A stretch of 64,000 nt of DNA from Dolomedes plantarius (lineage: Eukaryota; Arthropoda; Arachnida; Araneae; Dolomedidae): assembly GCA_907164885.2 (NCBI GenBank), contig OU015499.1:152341446-152405445 (forward strand), written 5' to 3'. Both the position numbers and the translations under genes were made by a program. The stretch's first letter is position 1. The number at the start of each line of letters is the position of its first letter. Positions 21,157 through 33,415 of this stretch are shown one piece after another. Under the pieces are notes generated by a model. The model ran no database searches, was not told the origin of the DNA, and worked only from the letters and a program-made list of their open reading frames with translations.

Positions 21157-21574
21157 TTTTTTCAATTCCTACTATTAGTTCACACTCTCTCTATATATAT
21201 CTTGTTCAAATTTTCAATCGTTAATAAAAGTACTTTTTATTCATCCACTCAAGTTCAAATACATTTTTTTAAACTTGTAGCGGATGACACTTGATGTGAA
21301 TACAGTTTTTTCAAATATTAATTCATCAATTAAATTTAATTAATCAATTTTAGTTTTAGACCTAGAGCGTCTCTTGCTCTTGAATAGTAATTTCCCTCTT
21401 GTTACTGTGTAAACGGTAGCACTGCGGTATCACGGGCTTCTCCCGTCCTGTAGGTTGCAAGATCGAATCCCCAACCTGACAAACTTTTTTTCTCTCTTTC
21501 CCCCCCTCCTAATCTCGCACAGTAGGCAAGGTTCTGGCGGGCAATCCTTTTTTTCAATTCCTACTATTAGTTCA
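21157..21574 (+). repeat. tRNA-like insertion bracketed by a 26-bp direct repeat, copy A only
   Basis: A 26-bp direct repeat containing CAATTCCTACTATTAGTTCA lies at 21157-21182 and 21549-21574. Between them, at about 21400-21480, is a tRNA-like module with GGTAGCACTGCGG and a box B-like GATCGAATCC. This fits a SINE-type insertion with a long target duplication. Copy B lacks the whole region (junction near 47384). Confidence 0.5.
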
Positions 21575-21774
21575 TACTCAAATTTTTCTTTGTTGACCTA
21601 AGTAGGAATTGACTTTAAAAATTTTTTTTTATATATTACTTGTTTTAATTTGTAATGCAATTTCATTTTATAATTCAATGAAAATTATTTCGTATGGTAT
21701 TTTTACAAAATATATTATAGGTACATCAATCAATTATCCAAGTAAAATCCTTTTGAATTTATCTTATTGTTAGC

Positions 21775-21837
21775 GTGCCACCAAATTTTTAAATTATTGA
21801 AAGTGTACCGTGACGAAAAAAAGGTTGAGAATCACTG
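21775..21837. repeat. Solitary hAT-like terminal repeat
   Basis: AAGGTTGAGAATCACTG is a typical inverted hAT end (CAGTGATTCTCAACC on the minus strand). A copy lies at about 47515-47579 in copy B. The other end was not found, so the element is truncated. Confidence 0.45.
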
Positions 21838-22022
21838 ATCTAGTACTTGCTTCTGTGTTTGAACTGCATTATTGCAATGATTTACTTTAAAATATGGAGT
21901 TAATTGAATTGGCTTCTGAAATAAATTATCTATTATTCCATGACCCCAAAAAATTGTCATTTAGAGATGTCAATCCTTATTATTAGGGAAGGCTTTGATA
22001 CAAACTTTAAAAGATTAAAAAA

Positions 22023-22238
22023 GTGGAGTTAATTGATTTGGCTTGTGAATGGCTCATATATGATACAGAACCAAGGTTTTATCATAAGAACACTAATATC
22101 AAATTATACACTGATTTACTATTTGAAATGCTGACAGTTTCATCATCTTCTAGGAGAACTACTACAGAAATTACAAGAATTTTGAAACTGACAAAAATAG
22201 TTTACTCCATAATTAATGCATATTATAAATATTATTAA
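22023..22238 (+). other. Small ORF conserved between duplication copies (copy A)
   Basis: 71 codons from a GTG, containing ELIDLACEWLIYDTEPRFYH and RRTTTEITRILKLTKIVYSI, ending TAA. The duplicate at 47766-47981 encodes the identical peptide; the three nucleotide differences are all synonymous Leu changes (CTC/CTT, TTA/TTG, TTG/TTA). No ATG start and no clear splice sites are visible. The function is unrecognised. It could be an exon or a transposase fragment, since a Tigger pseudogene follows 1.4 kb later. Confidence 0.35.
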
Positions 22239-23620
22239 CATAATTTATTTAATACAACGAAAAACATGTAATGGAAGCATTTTTATTTATAAAAATAATT
22301 TGGGAGATGATCATAAGATAATCTCTTATATATACCTTTTGCCTATGCTGTTTGTATTGCAGCAACCTCTACAGATTATCTCCCCTCCCCCCCTTTTTTT
22401 TAAATTTTTTAAAGTATTTAGTTCTTTTGTGCTCCTGAAGAATGATACAACCTTGGGTCAACACTAGGGCTGCTAGATTTAGTTCAGTCTTGGCCAAAGT
22501 ATCCTGAGACTTTCCTCTCTTCTATTCACGGAGAGTTAAGCCATTGATTAAAGGACAGCTTTATAACATTTTTTGTCTATAGATTAGAGGGATAGATAAA
22601 GTAGATAGGATTGTTTATAACTCATAATTAAATTGATATTAAAACTGATATGTGATGTGTCTTATATGAAATGAAGGCTTTTTGTTTCTAGTCTCTCTAA
22701 AATTATTCAGCATTTTTTATTATAGGAATGGAGAAAGAAAATGATTTATAATATTATTCATATGAACAGAAATAGAAAAATTCTTAATGTTACTGAAAAA
22801 TATAAAATAAAATTTAAAGTGAATCTTTAATACATTTGTTGAAAAACTTTTGTATCTGATATACGTCTGAAAATATTCTAAGGAAGAACATTCTATAAAT
22901 GAACATTTTTGCTCATATACAGAAAAGAATCTTTTTTTGCATGGTTTTTATTTATTCTAGAAAGAATTTTATAGACAACAGTTCTTTAGAAGACAACTTC
23001 AAATTTATACTAGTGAGGCATATTTATGTATGTTAGATACAATTTTTATTTTTCATCTTCATATTTATACCAGAGGAAAATCTCTTGTTTGTGATAATTC
23101 TCAGAAAGAATATGCTAGATTAATTCTAATGAAAAAGCATTTTTTTTTTTTCATACTTGAGAGATACCTTTAGTTGGTTGGTATATGAAGAGATTCTAAG
23201 CATCTATTCACATAACCCCTATTTCACTGAATATAAAAAAGATGTCTTACCCCCACAATCTTTTCCTTTAGAAAGAAGGTTAATTTTCTTTATGTCCTAT
23301 GCCGGAGTATATCCTCATAAATAAGGAATGATAGGTACAATTAAAATCATTGAAAAACAGAAACATTCATGTTTGATTATTGGTTCAAAAATAAAGTTCA
23401 TATTTTAAAATACAGTCATACTTCAACACTCACCTGCTTTTGTAATCAATGCATTTGGATGTGGAAAAAGGCTTCAGTACCTGTCACATGCTAAAATCTG
23501 CATTAGGCAATCCCATTTTTGTAGACAAAACAAAGACGTTAGTATTGTGCTCAGAGTAGAACCCCACATATTTTGCCATGTACTTTTATTTTTGTCTGTG
23601 CACGTCATCCTGCAGGTTTA

Positions 23621-23657
23621 AACTCATGATGACATATAATATATGTCATCATGAGTT
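23621..23657. repeat. 37-bp palindrome (copy A)
   Basis: Arms of 18 bp (AACTCATGATGACATATA and its complement) around one central A. It is preserved unchanged at 49369-49405 in copy B. It lies at the start of the Tigger-like coding remnant. Confidence 0.85.
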
Positions 23658-24300
23658 CAAAGAAGATTAGTGTTACCACTCAGCAGAAAAGAAAATTAGT
23701 GATTACCCCAGTGAGACAATAGTTAAGTGGGAGCATGGTAGCTGCATGTTTAATCTTGCTGCAGAACAAAGATAGAGGTAACTCTGGAGAACTTTGAAGA
23801 ATTTGAGACTGGACTAATAATGGAAGACATTTTGTTTGTAGAAATGTCAATGAGCATGGAAGTGAGGAATGAAGACATCAAAGTGTTAGGGCAAGAATAC
23901 AGAGAAGAACTCAACAGTGAGGATCTATAGAAACTTCAAAGGGAGCAGCAATAGATAGTTATTGAGGAACTTCCTTAAGGAAAGAAGCTGCTACTGAACT
24001 GCTACAAAAAAAAAATGTATTCTAAATGGATTGAATGAAAAAATTTTGTTCAAAAGTATACCCCTGACAAAGCTCTAGCAAACCAAAATGTGGACTTAAG
24101 AAACATTTTGAAACACAGGCAGAAGAAAGTCTCTCTTGTTAGGTTTGTAGGTAAACTCCCTAAATCTAAGTCTATAGCAGGTTTCAGTGGTAGAGCAGAA
24201 AAAACAAAGAACCCCTGTTCAAGTACCTATTGTTTTTTTGGAGGGGACCCCCTTTCCAGCTAAAACCTATCATCATCATCATCCTATTGGGCCATGAACT
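23630..24300 (+). pseudogene. pogo/Tigger-like transposase remnant (copy A)
   Basis: Across frames it starts MSSKKISVTTQQKRKL, as in CENP-B-type N-termini. It later reads KVLGQEYREELNSEDL, KLQREQQ, KYTPDKALANQNVDLRNILK, HRQKKVSL and KLPKSKSIAGFSGRAE, which match the C-terminal region of Tigger/pogo transposases. The DDE core is missing or unrecognisable. The same remnant occurs in copy B, split there by a 756-bp transposon. Confidence 0.65.
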
Positions 24301-26500
24301 CCTCAGTACATGTTTAGTGAAGTTAAATTTTAATTTATTTATCTAATTATTGTTTTGTTATGTATTTCTCTATAGTTTTGAGATTTTGTATCAAAAAGCA
24401 ACCCCATTAATTTTTAAATTGCCAGGTAAATTGTGAAACTTCTGGGGATCAGTAACAGATTATTTCCTTTTACATTATTCTCTATGGGAAAAATTCGTAC
24501 CATAGAGTCTATTATATGGTATTACCATATACTAGAGTCTATGGGAAAAGCATGCACTTCTTTGTTTATGTTTACTTTTATTGCTCGCACACTGAACTTA
24601 TAAATTTTAAAAACACGCTATTTATAATGCATTTTTAATTGTCATCGCCCTTATCTACATAAGGCCCTCATTTCAGTATCACATTTGAAGTTCTCATGAT
24701 GTTCTATGATCAGTCTTACATTAAGTAAATACTTCATCTATATATAAGTTCAATGAGAGTTTTTTTTACTTAGAAACCTATTTTGAGAGAACCACTGAAC
24801 ATAAAAAGAAGGTTGAGGTATCAAAATGGAGGTCTTTGAATAAATTTGTAAAATTTGTTCAATCATCTGAAGTTTACCTTTGTTATTTGATATGAATTTG
24901 TCCTTTTCAAAAAGATTATCCATGAATTTTGACGGGTTTCTACTATACTATTTAACTGTAATAATTAATACATCACTTTTATGAGAGTTCTTCACTTCTC
25001 AGAGACTTTTGCAATGATGCTATATGTTCAAATGCCTTTTTGTTTTTCAGTCTTATTTAGCTATTACATAGCAAAAATTGACTGTAGAAATCCAAGAATA
25101 ACAAACTTATCATCTTACTTTTTTTCATAATGTTTCTATAGATGTTTTCTAATTTTTTAATATTCGAAGAATTTGTTTTTGAGGTACAATATTGAATTCC
25201 CAAGAGTTGTTCCTGCGAGTACAATTCTTATGGATCTTTATGATCTATACCAATGAATCAGTGAAAAATAAGTATTAAACAAATTGTACTGTGTATTTAA
25301 TAATTCAATAAATGTATACTTATTTGGCCAGCTATATCCATTGACAACTGCAAAAAAAAGTTGCTCCATTTAGAGTTTTCAAAGATAATGAAATTATTGA
25401 TGACATATTCCCAGTTTTGTAATAAAGCAATCTGAGCAATAGACTTTAATCTAAAATTTTAACTTGGCATTCATTTTTTTTCTTTCTGTTTTTGAAGTGT
25501 GTTTTACCACCTTTTCCCCTTATAATAAATAAGTTACCCCTCTGAGGAATCTTTGAAAAACATTGTTTTGTTGAAATTTGAATTTTATTTTTATAGGATC
25601 TCTATTTTACTAATGTCTGTTGTAAATCTTATATATTATATTCTTCATTGGTCCATTTTAATACTAGTTTAGTTTGCCACAACTGCCAAATATTCAAGTT
25701 TTGTATAATGAAAGAGAGTTGTACGCAAAAAAAAATAAGAAATTTTCAATAGACTTTTCTTTAAAAAATACTCTAGAAAAGTCTCTTGTATATTGGTTTC
25801 TGGGTTATATGGGCATATGCTGTGTTTTACTCAAATGCAATAAGGTCTTTTTATTTAGTATTATTTGAGAGTTTTGTGTCTGTCCTTCTTTCTTGTGTAC
25901 ATATACATTATGCATATCCTAATTTTTGTTGTTATTTGACAGATGTATGTGTGTTTTCAAAGTAACTATTTTTTAAAAAACAAAAAGATCACTGCTATAA
26001 ATTTAAAATTTAACTGCTGCTTTTATTATTCTGATACCAGGAAAGGACTGTTGACTCTAATACCACATACTTTCTACCATTCCAGAAAAAAATTACAAGA
26101 TTGAAAAACAGGTTACTAAAGGACTATAAATGTTTCAAAACTAAAAGTCAGCCATGAAAATTAAAATTTTATCACATAGTCACAGCCGGAAAAGTCTATG
26201 AATTTTACTTTGTCCTTTTTTATTGAACAATAACTGAAAAAGGAACTAGTAATATATCATAAAAAATTATTTTGGTTCTGAATAACTAATATCTGTAGGA
26301 ATCTGCAAAAATTTCCAAAAATATTTTCGTATAATGAAATGTATATTGTTGTTCATCGACTTTTATGTTGATATCATACTTGATAGTTTTTGCATGATAT
26401 AAATCAAGAATTTTTTTCTATCATTATTTAATTTGAATCATGTATATACATGTTTGAAAATTATAAAACTAAAATTTGATAGGTTTGGTTTAGTTTGGAG
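24301..26500 (+). other. Duplicated AT-rich stretch, no gene recognised (copy A)
   Basis: This stretch aligns with parts of 50800-54540 in copy B but shows no coding signal conserved between the two. A 64-codon frame at 25674 is not supported. Copy B holds an additional Helitron and a roughly 850-bp block relative to this copy. Confidence 0.5.
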
Positions 26501-26589
26501 TACTACAGTCAACTTTTTGCTGCACGAGGGCTAATTAGACCGGGATCTACAGTCTAAAGCCGATTCCAAACAGCTACAAACATCCATGC

Positions 26590-26655
26590 CAACAGTGGAA
26601 CTCGAACCCTTAGGATCTAAACCGAATACCAGCACCCTAGCGATTCGAACATCAC
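26590..26655 (-). repeat. tRNA-derived SINE head, minus strand (copy A)
   Basis: On the minus strand a box A-like CTAGGGTGCTGG precedes a box B-like GGGTTCGAGTTCC at tRNA spacing. The copy B equivalent lies at about 54635-54700. The SINE's outer limits were not defined. It is too degenerate to be a functional tRNA. Confidence 0.5.
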
Positions 26656-26754
26656 CTGGTTCCTAAAATTTGATGAAGTCATACAACTTTCTTTAAATTC
26701 ACTTTTCTAATGGAACAGCACTGAAAAGTTTTTGCACATTTTCTGCATTGAATT

Positions 26755-27118
26755 TTACAAACCGCCCAAAAACTTGGGAAATTGACATTTAGGAATTCAG
26801 TTAATCACCCTGTGTGGGTATTATGTAAATTATTTTCCATTTGCTATTCTTTTGAAATGGCATCCCATTGCATATATATACATAAAAATTTTATGTAATT
26901 TTGTTAACATTACATGTAAAGAGCAATTTAAAATTTAGCAAATAAACTGCATGTAAAACATGTATCTAGCAACAACAACATAAAAAAAGCCCTTTTTTAA
27001 TATGCTTTTATTTTGATAATTATGAACTTGGATCCATGATTTTAGACTGCGAGAAATTTGCAAAAGTTTGTTTCAGTGAATTCTGGCTCAGTATTTAAAA
27101 CTTTGACTTTTGTTTCAC
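26755..27118. other. Block present in copy A but replaced in copy B
   Basis: After GCATTGAATTTTACA the copies differ: A has about 360 bp here, while B has about 90 bp with a TA tract (54995-55094), before both resume at CGTACGCTACCGGGACTG. No gene is seen in either. Confidence 0.6.
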
Positions 27119-28830
27119 GTACGCTACCGGGACTGTAAAGGAAATTAAACATCGTGACTGTGAAGAGTGCGTAATCAAGTAATCATTTAAAATACTCTGA
27201 GCAGTTTTGTTTTAGTTAATCCAGGTGCATCATATCAGCCAATCGCAGGGATCACTCGTTTATTCACCCATAACTTTCACACTAGAGCCAATTCCCAGTT
27301 TTTATGCCCATTTTCGGAATTGGCCTGCTTAAACAAGTAGAAATCAGCTGCTCTAGATCTCAATTGCATTTTGGTTGTTGAACGACGTGTCATTTTCAAA
27401 AGGGTAAAGGTGGTGTTTGACCCTTGCAGAAGGTGGCAAAGTGTATCTAACAATACATATGTAGAAATTGTTTTACTTTGCTGCACAGACAAATTACTAT
27501 TTTTCAGCAGTAATTAATTACGCGTTCAAATAGCAAATAAGCGTTATCAAGGATTTATAAAAGTACAATGTTGTAAATTTTCTCTCTTGATTGCAGTGCC
27601 TCCACTGGATTGTAAAATATAAATATTTCATTTAATATTTTTTTTTCTTTCCCTCTTTGCAGGTGGTAGTTTCAACCGATGGGTGATCACGCCGTTCATA
27701 AGCTTAACTCCTTATCGGGAAGTCACGTTGATTATTTGAAGTGAAGCTTTTTTTGAACGAGTATCGTTAACAGAATGGAAGCAATATTAATATGATATCA
27801 AGTTTGAAGCTTTTTTTTTTGAACGAGTATCGTTAACATAAGCAATATTAATTCGACATCAAGTTTGAATCACTGACCTGAAACCGTATGTTTGGTACAA
27901 AATGTGCATCCATTGATTTGCCCAGATTCTCACTTTGGCTAGAAAATGAACACCATCTACGAGCATACTTCTGAAGTGGGAAACAGAAGGATACATCCTG
28001 ACAAAGTTTTTGTTAACTCGTGTGAAAAAAGAGGGGTTTTGTGAATGAGAGAGTTTATTTTGTATTTCGCGTGAGGGTTTTTATAACCTATAGAATGGTA
28101 CAGGAAAATATTTCATATTTATGATGCAAAACTGAAAAGAGATACTGATTTTCAGTTTACTGATATGAATTTATAAATAGCATACACCTTTTAGAAAAGG
28201 TAATTTAGTGTGCTACTTTGATCAATAAAAAAAAATAATTAAAAAAAATACAAAATATGCGCAAGTTGCATGAAGGTGTCATTTACCACGAACTTCATTA
28301 ATCCGACGGCAAACCCGGTCTGAATATCAATTTAAACACCTGCTGCATACAGTACCTCTGAGAAAAAAAGTAATATGGGTTGGAATTCTTGTCAAAGGCT
28401 ACAGACTTTTCTGCTCGTCTGAAACATTGCCGTTTAAGCGAGACGTTCATAATATTTTCTTTTCAAATGATTAACTTTTCTGTAGTTCACATATAAATAC
28501 AAATTTCTGGAATTAAGCTGAATGAAACAAAAAAATTTTGTGTTCCAGTGCAAGAAATTTTGAAAACATTTTAATCGTTAAAGGGCTTTTCATATATATA
28601 TTTTTTTTCCTAGAAAGAATTTACTTTCCAGTATGCGGGTTGCATCAAAGGAAATTTTATAACAAGTCTATAACTCACACACACATATATATATATATAT
28701 GATTTCCAGTTTTGTATCAAGGAGTTTACTATTGAGTGAAGTACATTTGTAAACAATGCTCCGTACTTTAAAAAATCACCAGAAATTTATTTTTCTTTAA
28801 CTCCAAATTTCGTCCAAAAACAGTGCCAGC
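27119..28830 (+). other. Upstream region of zinc-finger gene A
   Basis: Conserved with copy B up to the ATG. It probably holds promoter and 5' untranslated sequence: two pyrimidine-rich AG acceptor-like sites (ATTGCAG near 27596 and CTCTTTGCAG near 27661) hint at an intron, but no coding exon is evident. Two copies of a roughly 63-bp unit (GAACGAGTATCGTTAAC core) lie at 27740-27867; copy B has three. A short TA tract sits near 28684. Confidence 0.45.
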
Positions 28831-30012
28831 ATGGCTGAAGAGCAGTGCTGTTATGAAAGCAGTCGAAACGAATTTTTCAACGGAGCCCAATCCTATCAGC
28901 AAAACCACACCCATGCTGTTGCGAAACCTTTCATCTGCAATGTTTGTACGAAAGGATTTTCTGAAAAGACTAAATTAGAAATACATCTTCGCACCCATAC
29001 AGGGGAGAAACCTTTCGCCTGTGATATATGCGACAAACAATTTTCTGTGGGAAGTAATTTAAAAAAACATCTCCGTACCCATACCGGAGAGAAACCTTTC
29101 GTCTGTAGTGTCTGTGAGAAAGCATTTTGTGATAGGGGTACATTAACGAGACATCTCCGAACCCATGCTGAAGAGAAACCTTTCGCCTGCCGTGTGTGTA
29201 AGGTAGGATTTTATGAGAAGAGTAAATTAGGGATTCATCTCCGTATGCATAGTGGAGAGAAACCTTTCGTCTGCAATGTATGTGAGAAAGGATTTGCTGA
29301 TAAGACTAAATTAGAGGTACATCTTCGCATCCATACCGGAGAGAAACCTTTTGTCTGCGGTGTATGTAGCAAAGGATTTTCTGTGGGAAGTAATTTGAAA
29401 AAACATCTCCGTACCCATTCCGGGGAGAAACCCTTCGTCTGTTCTGTGTGTAAGAAAGGATTTTATGATAATAGTCAATTAGCGATACATCTCCGTACCC
29501 ATACTGGAGAGAAACCTTTCGCCTGCAGTATCTGTGAGAAAGCATTTTATGATAAGGGTAAATTAACAAGACATCTCCGAACCCATACTGGAGAGAAACC
29601 TTTCATCTGCAGTGTATGTGAAAAAGGATTTCTTGATAAGAGTAAATTAGCGATACATCTTCGCATCCATACAGGTGAGAAACCTTTTATCTGTGGTGTA
29701 TGTAAGAAAGGGTTTTCGCTGAATGGTAACTTAAAAGAACACCTTCGAACCCACACAGGAGAGAAACCTTTCATCTGTAGTGTGTGTCAGAAAGGATTTT
29801 CTCTGAAGGATAACTTAAATGAGCATGTTCGTACCCACACGGGAGAGAAACCTTTCATATGCAGTGTTTGTAAGAAAGGATTTTCTGCGAGAAGTAATTT
29901 AAAAAAACATCTCCGTGCCCATACAGGTGAGAAGCCCTTCATCTGCAGTGTATGTAAGAAAGGATTTTCTGTGGGAAGTATTTTAAAAAAACATCTCCGT
30001 ACCCATACTTGA
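28831..30012 (+). CDS. C2H2 zinc-finger protein with 13 fingers (copy A)
   Basis: 393 codons in one exon from an ATG in good context (AGCATGGCTG). A 33-residue leader (MAEEQCCYESSRNEFFNG...) is followed by thirteen consecutive C2H2 fingers of 28 residues joined by TGEKPF-type linkers. All thirteen keep both Cys and both His in the C-X2-C-X12-H-X3-H pattern. The linker after finger 3 is atypical (AEEKPF), and fingers 4 and 6 use SGEKPF. No KRAB, BTB or other effector domain is seen, so it is a likely nuclear DNA-binding protein of unknown target. The finger array is nearly uniform, which favours unequal exchange; the paralogue at 56873 has ten. Confidence 0.92.
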   Translation: MAEEQCCYESSRNEFFNGAQSYQQNHTHAVAKPFICNVCTKGFSEKTKLEIHLRTHTGEKPFACDICDKQFSVGSNLKKHLRTHTGEKPFVCSVCEKAFCDRGTLTRHLRTHAEEKPFACRVCKVGFYEKSKLGIHLRMHSGEKPFVCNVCEKGFADKTKLEVHLRIHTGEKPFVCGVCSKGFSVGSNLKKHLRTHSGEKPFVCSVCKKGFYDNSQLAIHLRTHTGEKPFACSICEKAFYDKGKLTRHLRTHTGEKPFICSVCEKGFLDKSKLAIHLRIHTGEKPFICGVCKKGFSLNGNLKEHLRTHTGEKPFICSVCQKGFSLKDNLNEHVRTHTGEKPFICSVCKKGFSARSNLKKHLRAHTGEKPFICSVCKKGFSVGSILKKHLRTHT

Positions 30013-30212
30013 ATTTACATGAGAAACAATATTCTGGTAAGAGTTACTTTGGGGTTCATCTTCGTGCACATACAAGAGAGAAACATTTCATGTGCAGTGT
30101 CCTTTTATATGGTTTATGTGAAAAATCCTTGTACGTAAAAAAAGACGCACCGGAAACTTTTTTTTCAACTATCTGTATGCAGTGCATGTATGAGAAAAAC
30201 TCGATATTTTAG
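30009..30212 (+). pseudogene. Degenerate finger remnant downstream of the zinc-finger stop (copy A)
   Basis: Just after the stop, another frame reads LHEKQYSGKSYFGVHLRAHT then REKHFMCSVLLYG, clearly a decayed C2H2 finger and the start of another. The ancestral gene therefore extended further. The same remnant follows copy B at 57796. Confidence 0.7.
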
Positions 30213-30502
30213 TAACTCTACCGAATTGTATTTTAATGAATGTTTGAATCATCAGTGGTGGTACGCCTCGGAAAGTAAATGCTAAATCTATACTGTACTG
30301 GTGATAGTTGAGAAAGTGAATTTGCATTCATCCGGCCAGATGACACGCTGCCAATTTTCGTGTGTTTCAATTTGAATCGTTTATTTCAGAAACCCATCAA
30401 GGCATTTTCTTTTGGATTTTTATTTTATTTACAGAATCGGTGTCTTCTACCGTATACACATATTTTTGTACAGAAATTCGCAAACTATAATTCCGCTTTA
30501 TG

Positions 30503-31671
30503 CATAGGCGTAGCGTCGGGAGGGCACGTGCCCCCCTCCCTTAACTTGAAATAAATTAAAACGTTAATAGAAGTTCAGTTAAAATCGGAAAATTGTAGAA
30601 AACTTTAAAGAAAGTTGGGTTTCTTTTCCGCCTTTTCAAACTGTGAAACTGAAGATTACGGTTATGTCTTTAGCATTAAGGGTACAGTAGACTTTCAAAA
30701 TTGTGAAATTTGTCCAAAAATTCTATTTTTTATTTTATTGAATTGTGAAACTACGGACGAGTAGGAATGTGTTGCAAAAAGAATTTTTAATTTCAGTGAT
30801 ACTTTCCTAGTTATAGGCATTTGTATTTAATTTAGATATTATGTGGTTACTAATAGCAATAACTTTAAATGTGTTTATCTCAAAATAAAAATTTTCGTGT
30901 CATATGAATATACAAACTGCTCCAGGCACCTTTCTAATTATCGTATTGCTTTGAAATTTAAGTTTTATATACTTCACTGTATATCAAATAAGTCTTGTTG
31001 AAAAAAATTATGCTTCGTAGCTCAGAATTTCTAAATTTTGTACTGGAAAAGATGATTTAGAGGTATTTTGCGTAATAAAAAGGGTGTTTTAACTATTATT
31101 ATATTTTTCTCTTTGCATTTTTAATGAATGAATGCTTAGAATAAGCAATAAGTTTCATTGTTAGTTCTATAAGGTATCCTGTAAATAAAAATTACCATAT
31201 TATATGCAAAAGAAATGCACGTGGAACATTTTTAATTAGGCCAATTTTTGATATAATTAATAATTCATAAATTATTAATATTTCATCTTTAAATTTTAAC
31301 CACTTTTACATATCTATGGTACTAATCACATATTCAAATTTCAAGCAAATCCATTCAAAACAAAAAAAGTTAGGTTCGAAGTTCCACTGTCCCCTTAACA
31401 TAGTTTTTAACAATGATATGATCCATAACAAAAATTCCATGTTATATTTTTTTCTCATTTTATTTATAGTATATTTTTTTCTCATTGTATGACTTTTTAA
31501 TATTACACAAACATCAATTCTATTGTTATTCAATGAAAAAAATAATATTTCATATCTTAAGGACTGTCCGGCAATAGGCCTTAACTGAATTCAATTCATG
31601 CGCCGCCCGCCCCCCCCCCCCCCCCCCCTCAAATTAAAAAAACATTTTTTTAGAAGCACGTTACGCCTATG
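30503..31671. mobile_element. Non-autonomous hAT-type element (copy A)
   Basis: Ends read CATAGGCGTAGCGTC and, inverted, CATAGGCGTAACGTG. Perfect 8-bp direct repeats GCTTTATG flank it (30495-30502 and 31672-31679), the hAT signature. The interior has no coding frame. A C-run lies near the right end. The same insertion is in copy B, so it predates the duplication. Confidence 0.85.
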
Positions 31672-32139
31672 GCTTTATGGGTTACTATTAACAGTGCTTA
31701 TCAACTTTAATGCAGAAATCTATAATCAAATAAAAAGTGGAAAGTTTTTCTTTGTTTCCCAAAAATTTGAAAAAGCGCACTTAACGGGTTTCTGAAATAA
31801 AGGATTCATTTTCAACACCACCAATTTCCAGTTTTCATGTTCGTGGCACCATCTGACTCGTTTTCTTACATTGGTTTCAGTAATGAGTAGCTATTGGCTT
31901 GCAGCACAACCAATTATATCACCTTTATACGGCTCCTTATGAGCTCTTATTACTGTAACGGGACATGTATTCACCTGTACTGTTAATTGCTATCCTGTTG
32001 TTAGTTTTCGTTGTACATTCTGTACCAAACTTCGCCTTCCTCTCGCCGACATTTTTGAGTGACATCTAGCTTTTTGTCTCTAGAGCCGTGGTTTCCAACC
32101 TGGGAGGCGCCAAAACTTTTTAATAAAAAAAAATCAATG

Positions 32140-32515
<376 letters not shown>

Positions 32516-33415
32516 GATGTAGTTTAATTAGTAATCTATATATATAAAACAGTTCCGTAACTGACTCACTGACTGACATACAACGCACAGACCAAACCGC
32601 TGGACCTAAAGGGCTGAAATTTTGCATGGCGATTCTTATGGTGTAGGAATGTACTAAGAAAGATTTTGCAAAAATTCTTCTTAGATTTTTTTAAATTAAA
32701 TTTTTAAGCTGTTTTTGTAACTTTTTTTAAGTTTGCATTTAAAATACTAATTTGAGGGTTACGAAATTTATACCACGAGAAAGTTCATAAAAATTCCTTT
32801 AAAATGAAATCTTTTTCGAATCTTTATCCCCATTTTCTGATTTTTGGTAAATTTTAGAATTTAATTTATTAAATGCTGATCACGTGATTTCTTTTTCTGG
32901 TACTTTAAATTAATTTATCGGCACGTTCATAGTAACGAAATAGACAAAAAAAAAATTTTCCCTTACTAATGCGGCAGATGATTGGACATTATCCAAATAA
33001 ATATTAAAATACAGTAAGAGATATGTTCCTCAAACTGTACTATATTAACTATACTATATTCTTTAATATTTCCTATCACATTTAATTTGAATATTTTCTT
33101 CTACATTATTCTGTCTATAAAAATCTCTCTTACGATTTTTTTATAAATATATATATATATATATATATTTACATCAATTGTATACATTGATCGTCATATT
33201 TATTATATATATATATATATGGGTCATTTTCAAAAAATTTGCCAGAACAGCATTTCAAAATTTTCAAAATTAAAAATCATCAACTGTTTAATTTATTTTT
33301 GGATACATGCTTGGAAATACTTAATTTTTAAGGATACAATGATATTTGAGCTTAATTTTTCCCACAACCAGATATATTTAACTTTGAAAGTAAATCTTTG
33401 AGCTTCAATGTCATG

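Noticed and set aside
27277..27492. 71-codon minus-strand frame present in both duplicates (also 55262-55477)
   Set aside because: All four amino-acid positions that differ are replacements with no sign of constraint, and the region is likely the upstream sequence of the zinc-finger gene.
29306..29774. Minus-strand frames opposite the zinc-finger genes
   Set aside because: Antisense shadows of the 84-bp finger repeat; the same shadows appear in copy B.
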